Part shown: piece after piece, positions 25,982 through 35,967 of the stretch
Layout: each line of letters begins with the position of its first letter
Position numbering within the stretch: the first letter of the stretch is position 1
From: Desulfobacter sp.
GTDB taxonomy: Bacteria; Desulfobacterota; Desulfobacteria; Desulfobacterales; Desulfobacteraceae
Assembly (NCBI GenBank): GCA_028768545.1
Contig: CP054838.1
Span: 2,039,501 to 2,103,500, forward strand
Direction of reading: 5' to 3'
DNA length: 64,000 bases
Notes under the pieces: model-generated
Told to the model about the DNA's origin: nothing
The model's database searches: none
The model's input: the letters and a program-made list of their open reading frames with translations, nothing else
Program-made: the position numbers and the translations under genes

Positions 25982-27526
25982 TCAGAACTTGGTCGGCCAG
26001 TTTGACAGCCGGTGCTCACCCACGCCCCGGCCATGTGAATCCCGGATAACGGACAAGACCTGGGTCAGGTATGACCGGGTCTGTCTGGGGTCTATAATAT
26101 CCTGAATAAAATAGTCCTGGGCTGCGGGATAGGGAGACAAATCACTGATCATATGATCGAGCATCTGCTGCCGTTCCTCTTCGGGCAGGCCCCCGAATAC
26201 GACATCCGCCGCAATGGTCGGCTCCATGAACCCGAGTTCCCCGGTGGGCCAGGAGACAAAATAATCCGGACCGATTCCCGGGCCGCACATGTTGACAGCA
26301 GCCTGGCCATAGGACTTGCGGATGACAATCACAATCTTGAGCACCGTGACCTGGCACAGGGCCTGGAGATTGTTCACCACCTTGGCCCCCACCCTTTTTT
26401 CTTCGGCCTCCTTTCCAACCATGTGGCCGGGAGTGTCATGGAGAAAAATAATGGGAATATTAAATGAATCACACAGGCATAGAAAACTGGTATGTTTTTC
26501 AAGCCCGTCCGTGTCCATGGCACCCACATTGTAAAAGGGATTGTTGGCAATAAATCCCACCACTTCACCGTCTATTCTGGCCAGGCAGGTGATCAGCATT
26601 TTACCGAAATTGGGTTTGATTTCAAAAATTTTTCCACCGTCAACCATACATTCGATCAGAGAATGCATATCATAGGTCCGGGTTCTTTTTTCGGGCATGA
26701 AATCAAGAATGGTTTCCATTTTACTGCCCGAGCCTTCAGGAACCGGAATCCGGGGAGGCCGCTCCTGATTATTGGAGGGCATATACCCTAAAAAGGTCTT
26801 GATCAATTCAAAACAATGGGATTCATCTTCAGCCACCTTGTCCGCAATGCCTGTAATACTTTCATGGATTTTCCATCCGCCCATCTCTTCCCCGGTAAAG
26901 GTCTGGCCAATGGCCCTGTTCAATGCCCTGGGCCCTGAAATGGACAGCACACTGCCTTTCTCCTGGATGACACAGTCTGCCAGCATGGCTTCAAAATCAG
27001 GAACCCCGTAACACTCTCCCATGGCCGCCATAACAAAGGGCATTTCCCTGAAATGGGTATATTCGCTAAAAAGGGTATGGGTTCCTCCCCCGCCCAGGGT
27101 ACAAATATTTTTGGCCCCCTGGCAGTCAGGCATCCTTGCACCGCCGGCTTCCCCCAGCCAGATCAAAGGAACCTTATTTTTTTTAACCTGGGCCTTGAAC
27201 TGAAGCATTTTTTTCAAATTAATCCGTGCATTGGTTGATGCCAGAACCGTAAAATCATTGGCAACCACCCCAATTCGCCGTCCCTCGATCAATCCGTACC
27301 CGCAGATCAGGCCGTCGGCCGGTGTTTTATTTTCCATTCCCGGCATATCGGATGTGGCCAAAAGACCAAATTCCATAAAAGAATCTTTATCCAAAAGCTT
27401 TGCGATCCGTTCCCTTGCGGTAAACCTTCCCTTGGCATGCTGTTTTTCAACCTTGGCAGCCCCTCCCATCTGCAATGCAGTATTTTTTTTTCCGGCCAGC
27501 TGGCTGAGAACTTCTTCAAACGCCAT
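25982..27526 (-). CDS. Acyl-CoA carboxylase, carboxyltransferase subunit (PccB/MccB-like)
   Basis: 514 residues from the ATG at 27526, which has AAGGAG 8 bases upstream; an upstream in-frame start at 27556 is less likely. It is a crotonase-fold carboxyltransferase: KQHAKGRFTARERIAKLLD at the N-terminus, GEAGGARMPD and the C-terminal half with NNPFYNVGAMDTDGLEKHTSF. It transfers CO2 between biotin and an acyl-CoA. The substrate is unknown. It lies 49 bases downstream of an acyl-CoA synthetase pseudogene in the same direction, under the 30.6-kb promoter/operator. No biotin carboxylase or carrier is adjacent. Confidence 0.88.
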   Translation of the reverse strand: MAFEEVLSQLAGKKNTALQMGGAAKVEKQHAKGRFTARERIAKLLDKDSFMEFGLLATSDMPGMENKTPADGLICGYGLIEGRRIGVVANDFTVLASTNARINLKKMLQFKAQVKKNKVPLIWLGEAGGARMPDCQGAKNICTLGGGGTHTLFSEYTHFREMPFVMAAMGECYGVPDFEAMLADCVIQEKGSVLSISGPRALNRAIGQTFTGEEMGGWKIHESITGIADKVAEDESHCFELIKTFLGYMPSNNQERPPRIPVPEGSGSKMETILDFMPEKRTRTYDMHSLIECMVDGGKIFEIKPNFGKMLITCLARIDGEVVGFIANNPFYNVGAMDTDGLEKHTSFLCLCDSFNIPIIFLHDTPGHMVGKEAEEKRVGAKVVNNLQALCQVTVLKIVIVIRKSYGQAAVNMCGPGIGPDYFVSWPTGELGFMEPTIAADVVFGGLPEEERQQMLDHMISDLSPYPAAQDYFIQDIIDPRQTRSYLTQVLSVIRDSHGRGVGEHRLSNWPTKF

Positions 27527-28474
27527 TGTCCTGCTCTCCTTTTTACTTTTTTTCAAATATCATGGGGTATAATTGTCAACACCCCTCTCTGCGAAGCGCT
27601 TCCATATCCCTCAGTTCTTTTCTCAACACTTTCTGAATGGGAGATTTGGGCAGCTCATCAATAAATTCAACAAGTCTCGGATATTTATACGCCGCCATAT
27701 TGGCTTTGCCGTACTCAAGGATCTCTTCCTGGCTGATCTTCCCTTTGGCATCTTCTTCCAGCACCACAAAGGCCTTGACCGTTTCCCCCCGGTATTCGTC
27801 AGGCACGCCGATAACAGCCACCTCCTGAATCTTTTCATGCTTCATGAGTACGGCCTCCACTTCGGCCGGTGCAATATTATAGGCAGAGGCAATGATCAAA
27901 TCCTTTTCCCGGTCAAGGAAAAACACAAATCCCTGTTCATCCATGGTCCCGATGTCATCGGTATGCAGCCATCCGTCAACAAAGGTTTTGGCGGTCTTTT
28001 CAGGCTGATTCCAATACCCTTTTGCCACCTGCTGCCCCTTAAAAAGGATTTCCCCCCGCTCACCCAAAGGAACGCTGTTTCCCTGGTCATCAACAATTTT
28101 AACCTCTCCGCCCATGGGCACCCCGATGGCGTCATGGTTGAACTTATTGGGCAAAGAGACAATGGCCCCGGCAGTGGTTTCAGTCAGACCGTAGCCGTTG
28201 AGCAGGTCCAAACCGGTCTTTGCCCGCCACTTTGCCTGGATGGCCGGAGGTACAGGTGCGCCTGATGCGCCGCCGACCTTAAGGCTGGAAAGATCGTATT
28301 GGTCAAAATCCGGCAGATTAAAAAAAGCAATATATACGGTGGGGGGCGCAAAAAACACGCTGACCTTGTATTTATGCAGAATTTTTATATAACGGCCGCA
28401 TCAAACCGGGGCTCGAGAATGGTGGTGCCGCCCCCGTAAAACATGCAAATGGTGGCCAAAAGATAGCCTGAAAT

Positions 28475-29785
28475 CAGTGATGTCCGGTTAGGTTTTTGCT
28501 TGCTCAATAATTTTTTGATCTTTGACAATATTGTCCCTGTTTGAACTATGAGAGCCCTGCTCCTCGCAGCCAAAAAGGTCATTTAGAATGGCGGTTCGCA
28601 GCTGCCGAACTCTTTTGATCGTGACCTTTTCATTAAACTGTTTTTGGCAATGGATTGCCAGTAACAGGTAAGTGATAAGGCCGCCAAGAATCTGAACCAT
28701 AAGGCCGTATTCACTGCGGGCAATGAGATGATATACCTTCAGATGTTCTTTCCACCATTTGAAAAAATCCTCAATGGTCCACCGGAGTTTATAAATTGTT
28801 GCTATTTGTTCCGCTGTTAAATCATGCCTGTCAGTTGCCACATAGTATTTGACGCCAGCAATTTTATAGCCAACAACCCGAACAGGCCTTTTCGTCTGGT
28901 TTTGATTCGGAGTACCAAGTTTAACCAGTGCATCATAAAAAATGTAGCTGTCGGAAGGGGTCTCGTGGTTATCAATAATTGTTCTTGTTGTCCTGGTTTT
29001 TATACGGCAGACAAAATGTTTGCCTTGCTCCTGAAGCAGGTCAAATTCTTTATGGGATTGATATCCACGATCCATAACACCTGTTTGCCCCTTGGAAAGT
29101 ATTTTGGGAACAAAAGTGCGTTCAGCGCCGTTGCCTTCAGTCAAAAAGATTTTGTTTGGGATTCCGTGATTAATGTCAAATCCGCAATGTACTTTGGCTT
29201 TTTTACTTCCTTTTCTGTAGTTCGCCCAGTGCATTGAAAGGACTGCATTTATGAGACTACCGTCAATGGAAACCAACTCTCCTAACTCGGCGTGTTCACC
29301 CGGATGACACTCAAGAGCCTGTTTATAAAGATCCTCAAAGATAAATTGCAGTTGTTCGAGTCCCCTGTGATTGATGGCTTCACAGAAACTACTACGGCTG
29401 ATACCACCGTCTGGCGCAATATTTTCTTTAGCAAAAACATTCTCCTTGAGATCCTGAATTAAATGTCGGGCAGACTTGTGCTCCTGAAGATGGAAATAAA
29501 CCAAAGCATTTATCTGGTCTTCGAATGTCATTTTTAAAGGGCGGTCTCCTCGAGATTGTAATTCCGGTGCTTTTGAAAGTGACTTTATCAGAGGGCACCT
29601 GAAATTGTCAAAGTTCAGGGACCGTAGTTGTTTTTTAGGGACTGAGATGTGCGTCATTTGAGCTCCTTGAGTTAAATTTTCAAGGCGCACAAAAATTTTT
29701 ACGCACATTTGTCAACACAAAACCGACTGTTTTTTCAATGATTTTAGATGCTTTTTATATGCAACAACCTAACCGGACACTACTG
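28475..29785 (-). mobile_element. IS4-family element, copy A
   Basis: 1311 bp. The ends read CAGTGATGTCCGGTTAGG and, reversed, CAGTAGTGTCCGGTTAGG. It is flanked by the 9-bp duplication GCCTGAAAT at 28466-28474 and 29786-29794. It is inserted in an acyl-CoA synthetase gene. Confidence 0.95.
28488..29657 (-). CDS. IS4-family transposase, copy A
   Basis: 389 residues from the ATG at 29657, which has AAGGAG close upstream; the frame extends 17 codons further. A DDE transposase: LVSIDGSLINAVLSMHWANYRKGSKKAKVH (first Asp region), TGVMDRGYQSHKEFDLL (second) and the YKLRWTIEDFFKWWKEHLKVYHLIARSE Y-(2)-R-(3)-E-(6)-K signature of the IS4 superfamily. Almost identical to copy B at 62475. Confidence 0.93.
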   Translation of the reverse strand: MTHISVPKKQLRSLNFDNFRCPLIKSLSKAPELQSRGDRPLKMTFEDQINALVYFHLQEHKSARHLIQDLKENVFAKENIAPDGGISRSSFCEAINHRGLEQLQFIFEDLYKQALECHPGEHAELGELVSIDGSLINAVLSMHWANYRKGSKKAKVHCGFDINHGIPNKIFLTEGNGAERTFVPKILSKGQTGVMDRGYQSHKEFDLLQEQGKHFVCRIKTRTTRTIIDNHETPSDSYIFYDALVKLGTPNQNQTKRPVRVVGYKIAGVKYYVATDRHDLTAEQIATIYKLRWTIEDFFKWWKEHLKVYHLIARSEYGLMVQILGGLITYLLLAIHCQKQFNEKVTIKRVRQLRTAILNDLFGCEEQGSHSSNRDNIVKDQKIIEQAKT

Positions 29786-30608
29786 GCCTGAAATATGAAA
29801 CATGGGAAAAAGAACCAGGTTCACATTACCGCTTGTCATATCAAAATTTTCAGCCTGGTTGCCGGCATTGTAAACAAAATTTCGATGGGTCAGCATGACC
29901 CCCTTGCTCTTGCCCGTGGTGCCGGCGGTATACAAAATCAGCATGGTATCGTCAAAATCAATATCAGGACGCTTCGAAAATGAGCCCCCGGTTTTCAATA
30001 AATTCATAAAAGATAAGGTATGCTCTCCATAGCCCACCTTGACCCTTGTCCCGTCAAAACGGGTTTTCAGCCGATAGAGCATTGATTTGGGAAAGGCCAG
30101 AAAATCATCAATCCCGGTGACAATCACCTTTTGGACGTCCGTGCCCTCCATCACGGAACAAAGATTCTCATAAAACAGGTCCAGGGTAATGACAAGTTTC
30201 ATTCCCGAATCCGTTAAAATATGTTTGAGTTCCTCCCCCTCGTACATGACGTTGGCAGGGACATGAATCGCCCCAAGCCTGTTGGCTGCAAGAAATGCTA
30301 TCACATGCTGGGGGCAATTGGGCAAAAGCGCCCCCACCCGGTCACCCTTTTTTATCCCCAGCTTGAACAGGGCTGAGGCAAATCTGTCCACCAGGGTATC
30401 CAGCTGTGAATATGAAATCTTATTATCCAGAAAAATAAGGGCCGGCTTTGACGGATATAAAAGCGCATTTTTATGAAACATCTCATAGGTGGTCATGGGC
30501 TCGGCTTCCAGAGTCGGCCGTATACCCCATGAAGGGTCATACGCTATTTCAGATAAAATCTTTTCTTGCATAACAGGCCTCCATATGGTTTAAATAAATC
30601 TATCGGTT

Positions 30609-30643
30609 TGTTCTAAATAACGAACACTGTTCTGTGTGTCAAG
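30609..30643 (-). promoter_or_regulatory. Promoter with palindromic TetR-type operator (site 1)
   Basis: On the minus strand TTGACA, a 17-base spacer and TATTTA point toward the acyl-CoA synthetase pseudogene, whose start is 37 bases away. The spacer contains the perfect palindrome GAACACTGTTC (30622-30632). The same 35-bp block, 29 or more positions identical, recurs at 40058-40092. The adjacent tetR gene (30750) is the likely regulator. Confidence 0.75.
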
Positions 30644-30749
30644 TCTAAAAACCGTGAAACGCATATCTTAAGACGCAGATGCTTGATTTTTTGCCCTGTG
30701 CAATGGTATGGTTCAGGACAGATAAAGACATAAAACAAATAGGAATCAG

Positions 30750-31394
30750 ATGGAAAAAATAAGCACCCTTACAAAATTAAAACAGGAGGACAGGGAACTC
30801 CGGAAAAACCTCATCATTGATGCGGCCCAAAAAATTTTTGGCAGCAAAACCTATGACCGTGCCAGCATGAGGGAGATTGCAAAGGAAGCTGGAATGGCCG
30901 TCTCCTCAATCTACACCTATTTTGAAAACCAGGAGACCCTGTTTGTCCAGGCCATTTTAAGAGAGACCAACCAGCTTCTCGATGAAATGGACATCATGGT
31001 TTCCGAAGAAATTGATATTGACATTGAAAAATTGATGAACCGTTATCTTGATTTTTATATTGACCATGAAAATCACTGGCGGATGATCACCCACTTTTTT
31101 CTATTCGGTAATATCAGCCCGGAGGCATCAAAAAGCCTTAACAACGTTGCAAGACGAATATTAAATATTTTTGATATTATTTTTACAAAAATGAACTATG
31201 AGGGCGATGTACGGCTTCTGTCCCATGCTTTTTTTTCCTGCCTCAGCGGAATTTTAATTTCATTCAGAAAATATCCCGGAAGAACAGATGATGAAATCAG
31301 GGCCCATATGAAACGTGTCGGCGGCATTATCCGGGGCATGCTTTTGCCTTATATCCAGACCGGGATATCAACACCAGAAGCCCATCAATCATAA
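30750..31394 (+). CDS. TetR/AcrR-family regulator
   Basis: 214 residues. The N-terminal helix-turn-helix is clear: LIIDAAQKIFGSKTYDRASMREIAKEAGMAVSSIYTYFENQETLF (about residues 23-67). The C-terminal ligand domain is variable. It is divergent from an acyl-CoA synthetase gene and next to operator site 1. By position and by analogy with TetR regulators of acyl-CoA catabolism it probably represses both promoters that carry the GAACANTGTTC palindrome, with an acyl-CoA as inducer. That is inference. The gene is intact although both of its proposed targets have lesions. Confidence 0.88.
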   Translation: MEKISTLTKLKQEDRELRKNLIIDAAQKIFGSKTYDRASMREIAKEAGMAVSSIYTYFENQETLFVQAILRETNQLLDEMDIMVSEEIDIDIEKLMNRYLDFYIDHENHWRMITHFFLFGNISPEASKSLNNVARRILNIFDIIFTKMNYEGDVRLLSHAFFSCLSGILISFRKYPGRTDDEIRAHMKRVGGIIRGMLLPYIQTGISTPEAHQS

Positions 31395-31449
31395 AAACAA
31401 GCCATTACACCCCAATTTTTCAGCAAGACTGCCCTGAAAAACAATACCC

Positions 31450-31487
31450 ATGACACGCCCCTCCGGTAAAACCGTGGAGCGTGTCAT
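31450..31487 (-). terminator. Terminator hairpin between tetR and the ferredoxin operon
   Basis: A stem formed by ATGACACGC (31450-31458) and GCGTGTCAT (31479-31487), with additional pairing of CTCC/GGAG inside. On the minus strand T-rich sequence follows after about 6 bases. It lay directly downstream of the flavodoxin/ferredoxin gene before ISL3 copy B inserted. Confidence 0.6.
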
Positions 31488-31505
31488 TCTGGGTTAAATA
31501 AATAT

Positions 31506-32871
31506 GGTTCATCCGATTAATGCGTACCTTTTATTGTGAAGGTCCAAAAGTTTCAACCTGAAAAACTCCGAATCCCTGTATCCATAAGCTTTCCGTTTCA
31601 TGGTTTTTATCTTGTTATTTGTCCCTTCTAAAGGACCTGTAGATATCCTGTAATCATAGTATGAAAGGATTCTTTGCCTGTGCACAGCCAAGGTCTTGGC
31701 AAATTTCATCAACATTGAAATTTTGGAAATATTGGCCAGATTGATCCAATTGCTGACTATCTTTTCAGCTGTTTCTTTTTTCTTTTGATTCCATATTTGC
31801 CTGAGTTCCTCTTTCATGTAGTAGACTACCAATAGCGGCTGATTTATTTTCAATGCTTCTTCTAACCGTTGGGCCTCCTTCTTGTCATCACTGAGGTTTT
31901 CGGGATTTTTTAACAAAAGCCACCGGACTCCCTTCAGAAGTTTTTGTTGCCCGGTATTGGCAAGAAGGTTGTAGAGCTTTCGCCTGAAATCCGACAGTTT
32001 CTCATTGAACAATTTAACAACATGAAATCTGTCAAAGACAATTGCTGAACCAGAAAGATTTTCAATAACAGCACTCAAGTATGCCGGGGACATATCGATG
32101 CTGACGGCTTTGATTTTTGCTTTCGATATTTTCACTTTTGTCCAAAAAGATTTCAAAGCTTCACCACCTTTTCCTTCTCCCACGTGCAGAATTCTACCGG
32201 ATTCCAGATCCATCACGATGGTCAAGTATTTATGCCCTTTCCCTATGGAAATTTCATCTATGGCAATCTGCCGGACTTTCTCAAGGGGGATATTTCGATA
32301 ACGCCTCAGCAGGTCTTCTTTCTGGATCTGCTTTATCGTATCCCAGCTGATCCTTAAATGGATGGCAATATCTTTGATTGTCATGAACTGAGACAACTCC
32401 AAGACATACCGTTCAAAAGCCCGGGTATAGCTTTTCCCCTCCTGGGCAAAGGATAGTTTGATTTGCCGGACAAATTGACAGAACGAACACCAAATTCTCT
32501 GGATAGCCGTCCTGAGAATCACGGGTTTTGAACCTACCGGTATTGTTCTGAGATCTCTTGTCACAATCCCTTTCCTGGTGACGGACCTGGAATTACATTC
32601 CGGGCATTTTACCGCCTCCGGTTTTGGTATGAGTTCAAAAGTGATTATTCCACCGATGAAACGTGTTGTTTTATAAAAGTAGTCACGAAGGCCAAAGGCA
32701 TGGTATATGAAGCTTGTGGACATTAATTCATTCTCCGATTTTGTGCGAATAACACAAAAAAATTAGAACATGATCATGTTCACACCATCATTTCAAGCAT
32801 AAAAATCCTTACTGTGTTATTGCCTTCCCAGTGATGTTTCTCAGTCCAGGTACGCGATTTTCTGATGAACC
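31506..32871 (-). mobile_element. ISL3-family element, copy B
   Basis: 1366 bp with the same ends as copy A (GGTTCATC...GCGTACC). It is flanked by the 8-bp duplication ATAAATAT at 31498-31505 and 32872-32879. It inserted in the last codons of the gene at 32841-33674. Confidence 0.95.
31509..32723 (-). CDS. ISL3-family transposase, copy B
   Basis: 404 residues with an intact zinc ribbon (CPECNSRS and CSFC) and the full ISL3 DDE domain, including AIDEISIGKGHKYLTIV and GTNNKIKTMKRKAYGYRD. All three differences from copy A are at single residues. Because the zinc ligands are intact, this is the more likely active copy. Confidence 0.93.
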   Translation of the reverse strand: MSTSFIYHAFGLRDYFYKTTRFIGGIITFELIPKPEAVKCPECNSRSVTRKGIVTRDLRTIPVGSKPVILRTAIQRIWCSFCQFVRQIKLSFAQEGKSYTRAFERYVLELSQFMTIKDIAIHLRISWDTIKQIQKEDLLRRYRNIPLEKVRQIAIDEISIGKGHKYLTIVMDLESGRILHVGEGKGGEALKSFWTKVKISKAKIKAVSIDMSPAYLSAVIENLSGSAIVFDRFHVVKLFNEKLSDFRRKLYNLLANTGQQKLLKGVRWLLLKNPENLSDDKKEAQRLEEALKINQPLLVVYYMKEELRQIWNQKKKETAEKIVSNWINLANISKISMLMKFAKTLAVHRQRILSYYDYRISTGPLEGTNNKIKTMKRKAYGYRDSEFFRLKLLDLHNKRYALIG

Positions 32872-33674
32872 ATAAATATTTCAGGTTCTCTTCTGTCTTG
32901 GAAATTTTTACTGACCCAGCTGACCACTTTATTGATCATGGGATCTGCCACAACCCTTGCCCCTGCAGGGCAGTTTTTAACACAGGCGTTGCAGAGAATA
33001 CAGGCCAGGCTGTCTGTCTTAACGGTCTGCTCAATGGTGATGGCGCCTACCGGACAAAGCGGTTCACATTCACCACACAGGGTACAGTCTTCATCAATGG
33101 TGGAGGCGGCTTTATCCTCCATTCCCCGCCTGTCATGTTCAACATAGGGGGTATTTCCGGGAGGCGTGATCAAAGCGGCCTTGTCCACAGAGTCCAGCGC
33201 CTTTATCTTTTCACGTATCTTTGATCCAAACGCCATAGCCGCCTTGATATCTTGGGCATCAGGCCGTCCATTGGCCATGGGCCTGTCTTCCCTTGCAAAC
33301 GAGTGTTCCCCGATAAAGGCCCCCCCGGCAACAGGTAAAAAGGAAAGTTCCAGGGCAAGGTCGTTTAATTCAAGAAGGGCATCCTCAAAATCTCTGTTGC
33401 CGTACATGACCACAACAACGGCAGGAGTATTTTTTGCCGTAAGCTGTTTTAATCTCGGGATGGCGGTCTTGGACACTCGTCCCTCATAGACCGGAACCCC
33501 CAAAATCATTAATTCTTCTTGATTTTCCTTTTTCCTTTGAATATCAGCTGCCGGTAATGTCAAATCAATTTGCTCAACCTGTTTTGCCCCATACCCCTTG
33601 GCAATGGCCCTAAGTATTTTTTGGATTGTTCCTGTGGGTAAAAAATAGGCAAGACTTACATTCTCAAGATTCAT
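32841..33674 (-). CDS. EFR1-type flavodoxin-ferredoxin protein, C-terminus altered by ISL3
   Basis: 277 residues. The N-terminal ~150 form a flavodoxin-like domain (VSLAYFLPTGTIQKILRAIAKG). The C-terminal part has two [4Fe-4S] motifs: CTLCGECEPLCPVGAI and CILCNACVKNCPAGARVV. It is probably a soluble electron carrier. The insertion point is such that the original end was ...REPEIFI and stop; the ISL3 end now adds about 10 residues (VHQKIAYLD) instead, so the protein is probably still functional. It is last in the carboxyltransferase-synthetase-biotin carrier operon, about 290 bases after the carrier gene. Confidence 0.85.
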   Translation of the reverse strand: MNLENVSLAYFLPTGTIQKILRAIAKGYGAKQVEQIDLTLPAADIQRKKENQEELMILGVPVYEGRVSKTAIPRLKQLTAKNTPAVVVVMYGNRDFEDALLELNDLALELSFLPVAGGAFIGEHSFAREDRPMANGRPDAQDIKAAMAFGSKIREKIKALDSVDKAALITPPGNTPYVEHDRRGMEDKAASTIDEDCTLCGECEPLCPVGAITIEQTVKTDSLACILCNACVKNCPAGARVVADPMINKVVSWVSKNFQDRREPEIFMVHQKIAYLD

Positions 33675-33710
33675 AATTGTCTTCCTTGTTTGATGGTCAC
33701 CATTAGCCCG

Positions 33711-33942
33711 AATATTTCATAACCTGAAGGTCAGAAACTGACAATTTGAGGAAACCGGATATTAATTTCTTTAAATACAACAAGTTATAATTACTTACCA
33801 AACCAATTCCAAGGGTAGTCACCCTTCGGGCGAACCGATTTTACCTCATCTGCGTCGTTGCAGACCGTTCGCAGTAACTCACTACGGCTTCACGGCCTGG
33901 CGCCTTGCAGCTAAAGCAAAATCGATTCGTGAAATATGCGGG
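33711..33942. repeat. Intergenic dispersed repeat, long form with internal inverted repeat
   Basis: The outer parts (33711-33762 and 33926-33942) match the 78-bp repeat at 6039-6116 in reverse orientation. The middle ~160 bases contain a small hairpin (AAGGGT/ACCCTT at 33811-33826). They also contain a pair of inverted arms, CGAACCGATTTTA at 33831 and AAAATCGATTCG at 33918, like a miniature mobile element. It fills the gap between the ferredoxin and biotin-carrier genes. Confidence 0.5.
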
Positions 33943-33965
33943 TTAAAATCTGGCCATTGAATTTT

Positions 33966-34187
33966 TTATTCTTCTTCTATGACCACAAGCACCTGTTTGG
34001 TGGCAACCATGTCCCCCTCTTTCACCAAGACCTCTTTTACAACACCCTTACCGGTTGCAATAATGGGATTTTCCATTTTCATGGCTTCCAAAAGCAGCAG
34101 TTCCTGGCCTTCAACAACAGGATCGCCAGGACCGACATTTACCTGGCAGATGGTTCCGGGCATGGGACTCAATATTTCAATACTCAT
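33966..34187 (-). CDS. Biotin carboxyl carrier protein (short)
   Basis: 73 residues, a bare biotinyl domain. The biotin attachment motif is EAMKMEN near residue 36, with the first lysine as the modified residue. PMPGTICQVNVGPGDPV starts the domain. GGAGAG precedes the ATG. It presumably served the carboxyltransferase pseudogene three genes upstream (36020-39851). No biotin carboxylase is encoded in this operon; the atu biotin carboxylase at 44547 or one elsewhere would be needed. Confidence 0.9.
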   Translation of the reverse strand: MSIEILSPMPGTICQVNVGPGDPVVEGQELLLLEAMKMENPIIATGKGVVKEVLVKEGDMVATKQVLVVIEEE

Positions 34188-34419
34188 GTTTTTCTCTCCT
34201 TGATTTTAATCTATTAAATTGATTTGCAGGGTCAGTCCCAAGGGTCAACTGTCTCACCCACCCCCTTGAACCAGAAGAATCGGATCTTTCCATCCTTCTG
34301 CCGCAAAGCAAGGCTTTTCTCTCCTGGGTTATGAGATCTTAGCAGATACCCCCCTGAGAGCCTTAAAGCTGGGTTCCTGACCTTTAGATTAACCCTTACT
34401 GATGTTTGCAACCCCGGGG

Positions 34420-35967
34420 CTAATCAAGATAATTGTTTATGGTTTTGCGCAATTCATTTTTGACTATTTTCCCGATGAGCGACCGGGGCACATCCTGGGT
34501 AATGATTATCTTTTTAGGCACCTTATAATCGACCATGCCCTTTTTACAATATGCCAGCAGTTCTTCAGGATTAAGTTCAACCCCTGGCTCGGGAATCACA
34601 AAGGCCACACCGGTTTCACCCCATAAAGGATCGGGGATTTCCAGCACAGCAGAGGTATTCACCCCCTTATAAGCGTTGAGATAAGATTCTATTTCCATGG
34701 GATATATATTATACCCGCCGCTGATATACATCTCTTTGATCCGGCCCATAAAGTGCAGGTACCCCTTCTCATCAAGAGCGCCAAGGTCTCCGGTACTCAT
34801 CCAGCCGCCCACAAAAACACCGATATCGTCTTCCGGATCCATATACCCTGAAATTACGCTCTCCCCCCGGACCCACATTTCACCGATTTCTCCTGTGGGC
34901 ACAGGTCGATTCTGGGTATCCAGTATTTTCATTTCCAATCCAGTGCCGGGTTTGCCTTCTGTTTCTTCCACAATTTGCGCCCCGTCATCCAGGCCGGTAA
35001 AGGTAAAAAAGCCCCCGGTTTCGCTCATGCCCCAAGAGGCCACTATTTTTGCCTCTGGAAAGGATCTTGCGATTTCCTGGACCAGTTCAGCAGAGGAGGG
35101 TTCTCCAGAGGTGATCGCACATTTAATAGAAGAAAGATCCACCGAGGAAAAATCAGCATTCTTGAATATTAACCGGTACATGGTGGGCACACCGCCCATA
35201 AAGGTCAATTTTTCCTTGGAAATAATATCCAGGGTTTCCTGGGGATCAAATTTGGGTACCAATACCCCGGTTGCCCCGGCATAAAATTGGGTGGCCAGCA
35301 TGTCGTGGGTTCCGGCCACATGGCTTGTGGGCATATTGCATAAAAATTTATCCGACGCGGCTAAATTCCAAGCTTCTGTTGTTGCCTTGGCCATTCCCCA
35401 GGTATTTTTGTGGCTGAGCACAGCCCCCTTAGGCCGACCCGTGGTTCCGCTGGTAAAGATGATAATATAGGGATCATCTCCTTTGGGGTGAAACTTTTCA
35501 GGAACAGGTTTAGCCTCTCCTTCCAGCAAAGTCTCATAGGGTTTGGCTTTGGGGTAATCCAAATTTCCAAAATATGAAAAAACAGCCTCAAAAGAAAAAG
35601 CGTCCACCAGCTGTTCAACCTCCCTCTTGATCTCTTCGGGAAAGGCCAGGGTCACTAAAATCTTGGGCGAGGTCCGGTGGCACAGGGCAGCCATCTCTCC
35701 GACCTTGAACCGGGGATCAAGGGGGACAACCACCATGCCGATCCTGCCGGCAGCCATAAAAACCGTTGAAAAGGCAGGTGACTGGGGCAAAAGGGTGGCA
35801 ATCCGGTCCCCCGGTCTCATACCCATCTCCAAAAAGGATCCTGCCACGATATCTATCTGCCGGTTAAACTCACCATAGGTTACGGGCTGATCAAAAAAAG
35901 AATAGGCAATATGGTCGGGTTGATTCTTTGCATGTGTCTCTATAACACTTGGGAATGGTTTGATCAT
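34420..35967 (-). CDS. Acyl-CoA synthetase (AMP-binding), intact
   Basis: 515 residues, full length for the family. Seen: IIIFTSGTTGRPKGAVLSHKN (P-loop), SWGMSETGGFFTF, MSTGDLGALDEKGYLHFMGRIKEMYISGG and the catalytic lysine region VPRSLIGKIVKNELRK (with S-L-I-G-K instead of T-x-x-G-K). It activates an unidentified carboxylate. AAAGGAG is 6 bases before the ATG. It lies 52 bases downstream of a carboxyltransferase pseudogene in the same operon. It is one of the few intact synthetases in the IS-rich half. Confidence 0.92.
   Translation of the reverse strand: MIKPFPSVIETHAKNQPDHIAYSFFDQPVTYGEFNRQIDIVAGSFLEMGMRPGDRIATLLPQSPAFSTVFMAAGRIGMVVVPLDPRFKVGEMAALCHRTSPKILVTLAFPEEIKREVEQLVDAFSFEAVFSYFGNLDYPKAKPYETLLEGEAKPVPEKFHPKGDDPYIIIFTSGTTGRPKGAVLSHKNTWGMAKATTEAWNLAASDKFLCNMPTSHVAGTHDMLATQFYAGATGVLVPKFDPQETLDIISKEKLTFMGGVPTMYRLIFKNADFSSVDLSSIKCAITSGEPSSAELVQEIARSFPEAKIVASWGMSETGGFFTFTGLDDGAQIVEETEGKPGTGLEMKILDTQNRPVPTGEIGEMWVRGESVISGYMDPEDDIGVFVGGWMSTGDLGALDEKGYLHFMGRIKEMYISGGYNIYPMEIESYLNAYKGVNTSAVLEIPDPLWGETGVAFVIPEPGVELNPEELLAYCKKGMVDYKVPKKIIITQDVPRSLIGKIVKNELRKTINNYLD

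Larger units (their letters stand above)
27576..30571 (-). pseudogene. Acyl-CoA synthetase, split by IS4 element and frameshifted
   Basis: The N-terminal half (29786-30571) has ILYTAGTTGKSKGVMLTHRN and ends at LFPMFHISG. The C-terminal half resumes at SGYLLATICMFYGGGTTILEPRFDAAVI, then loses frame, and continues as FFAPPTVYIAF down to KSPIQKVLRKELRD. A 1311-bp IS4-family element with a 9-bp duplication separates them. A missing base near 28388-28393 (RFDAAVI is followed by a stop instead of LKILHKYK) is a second lesion. Removing the IS and one duplication leaves 1676 bases; restoring one base gives 559 codons. It would have activated an unknown carboxylic acid. It is divergent from the tetR gene at 30750. 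Confidence 0.9.
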
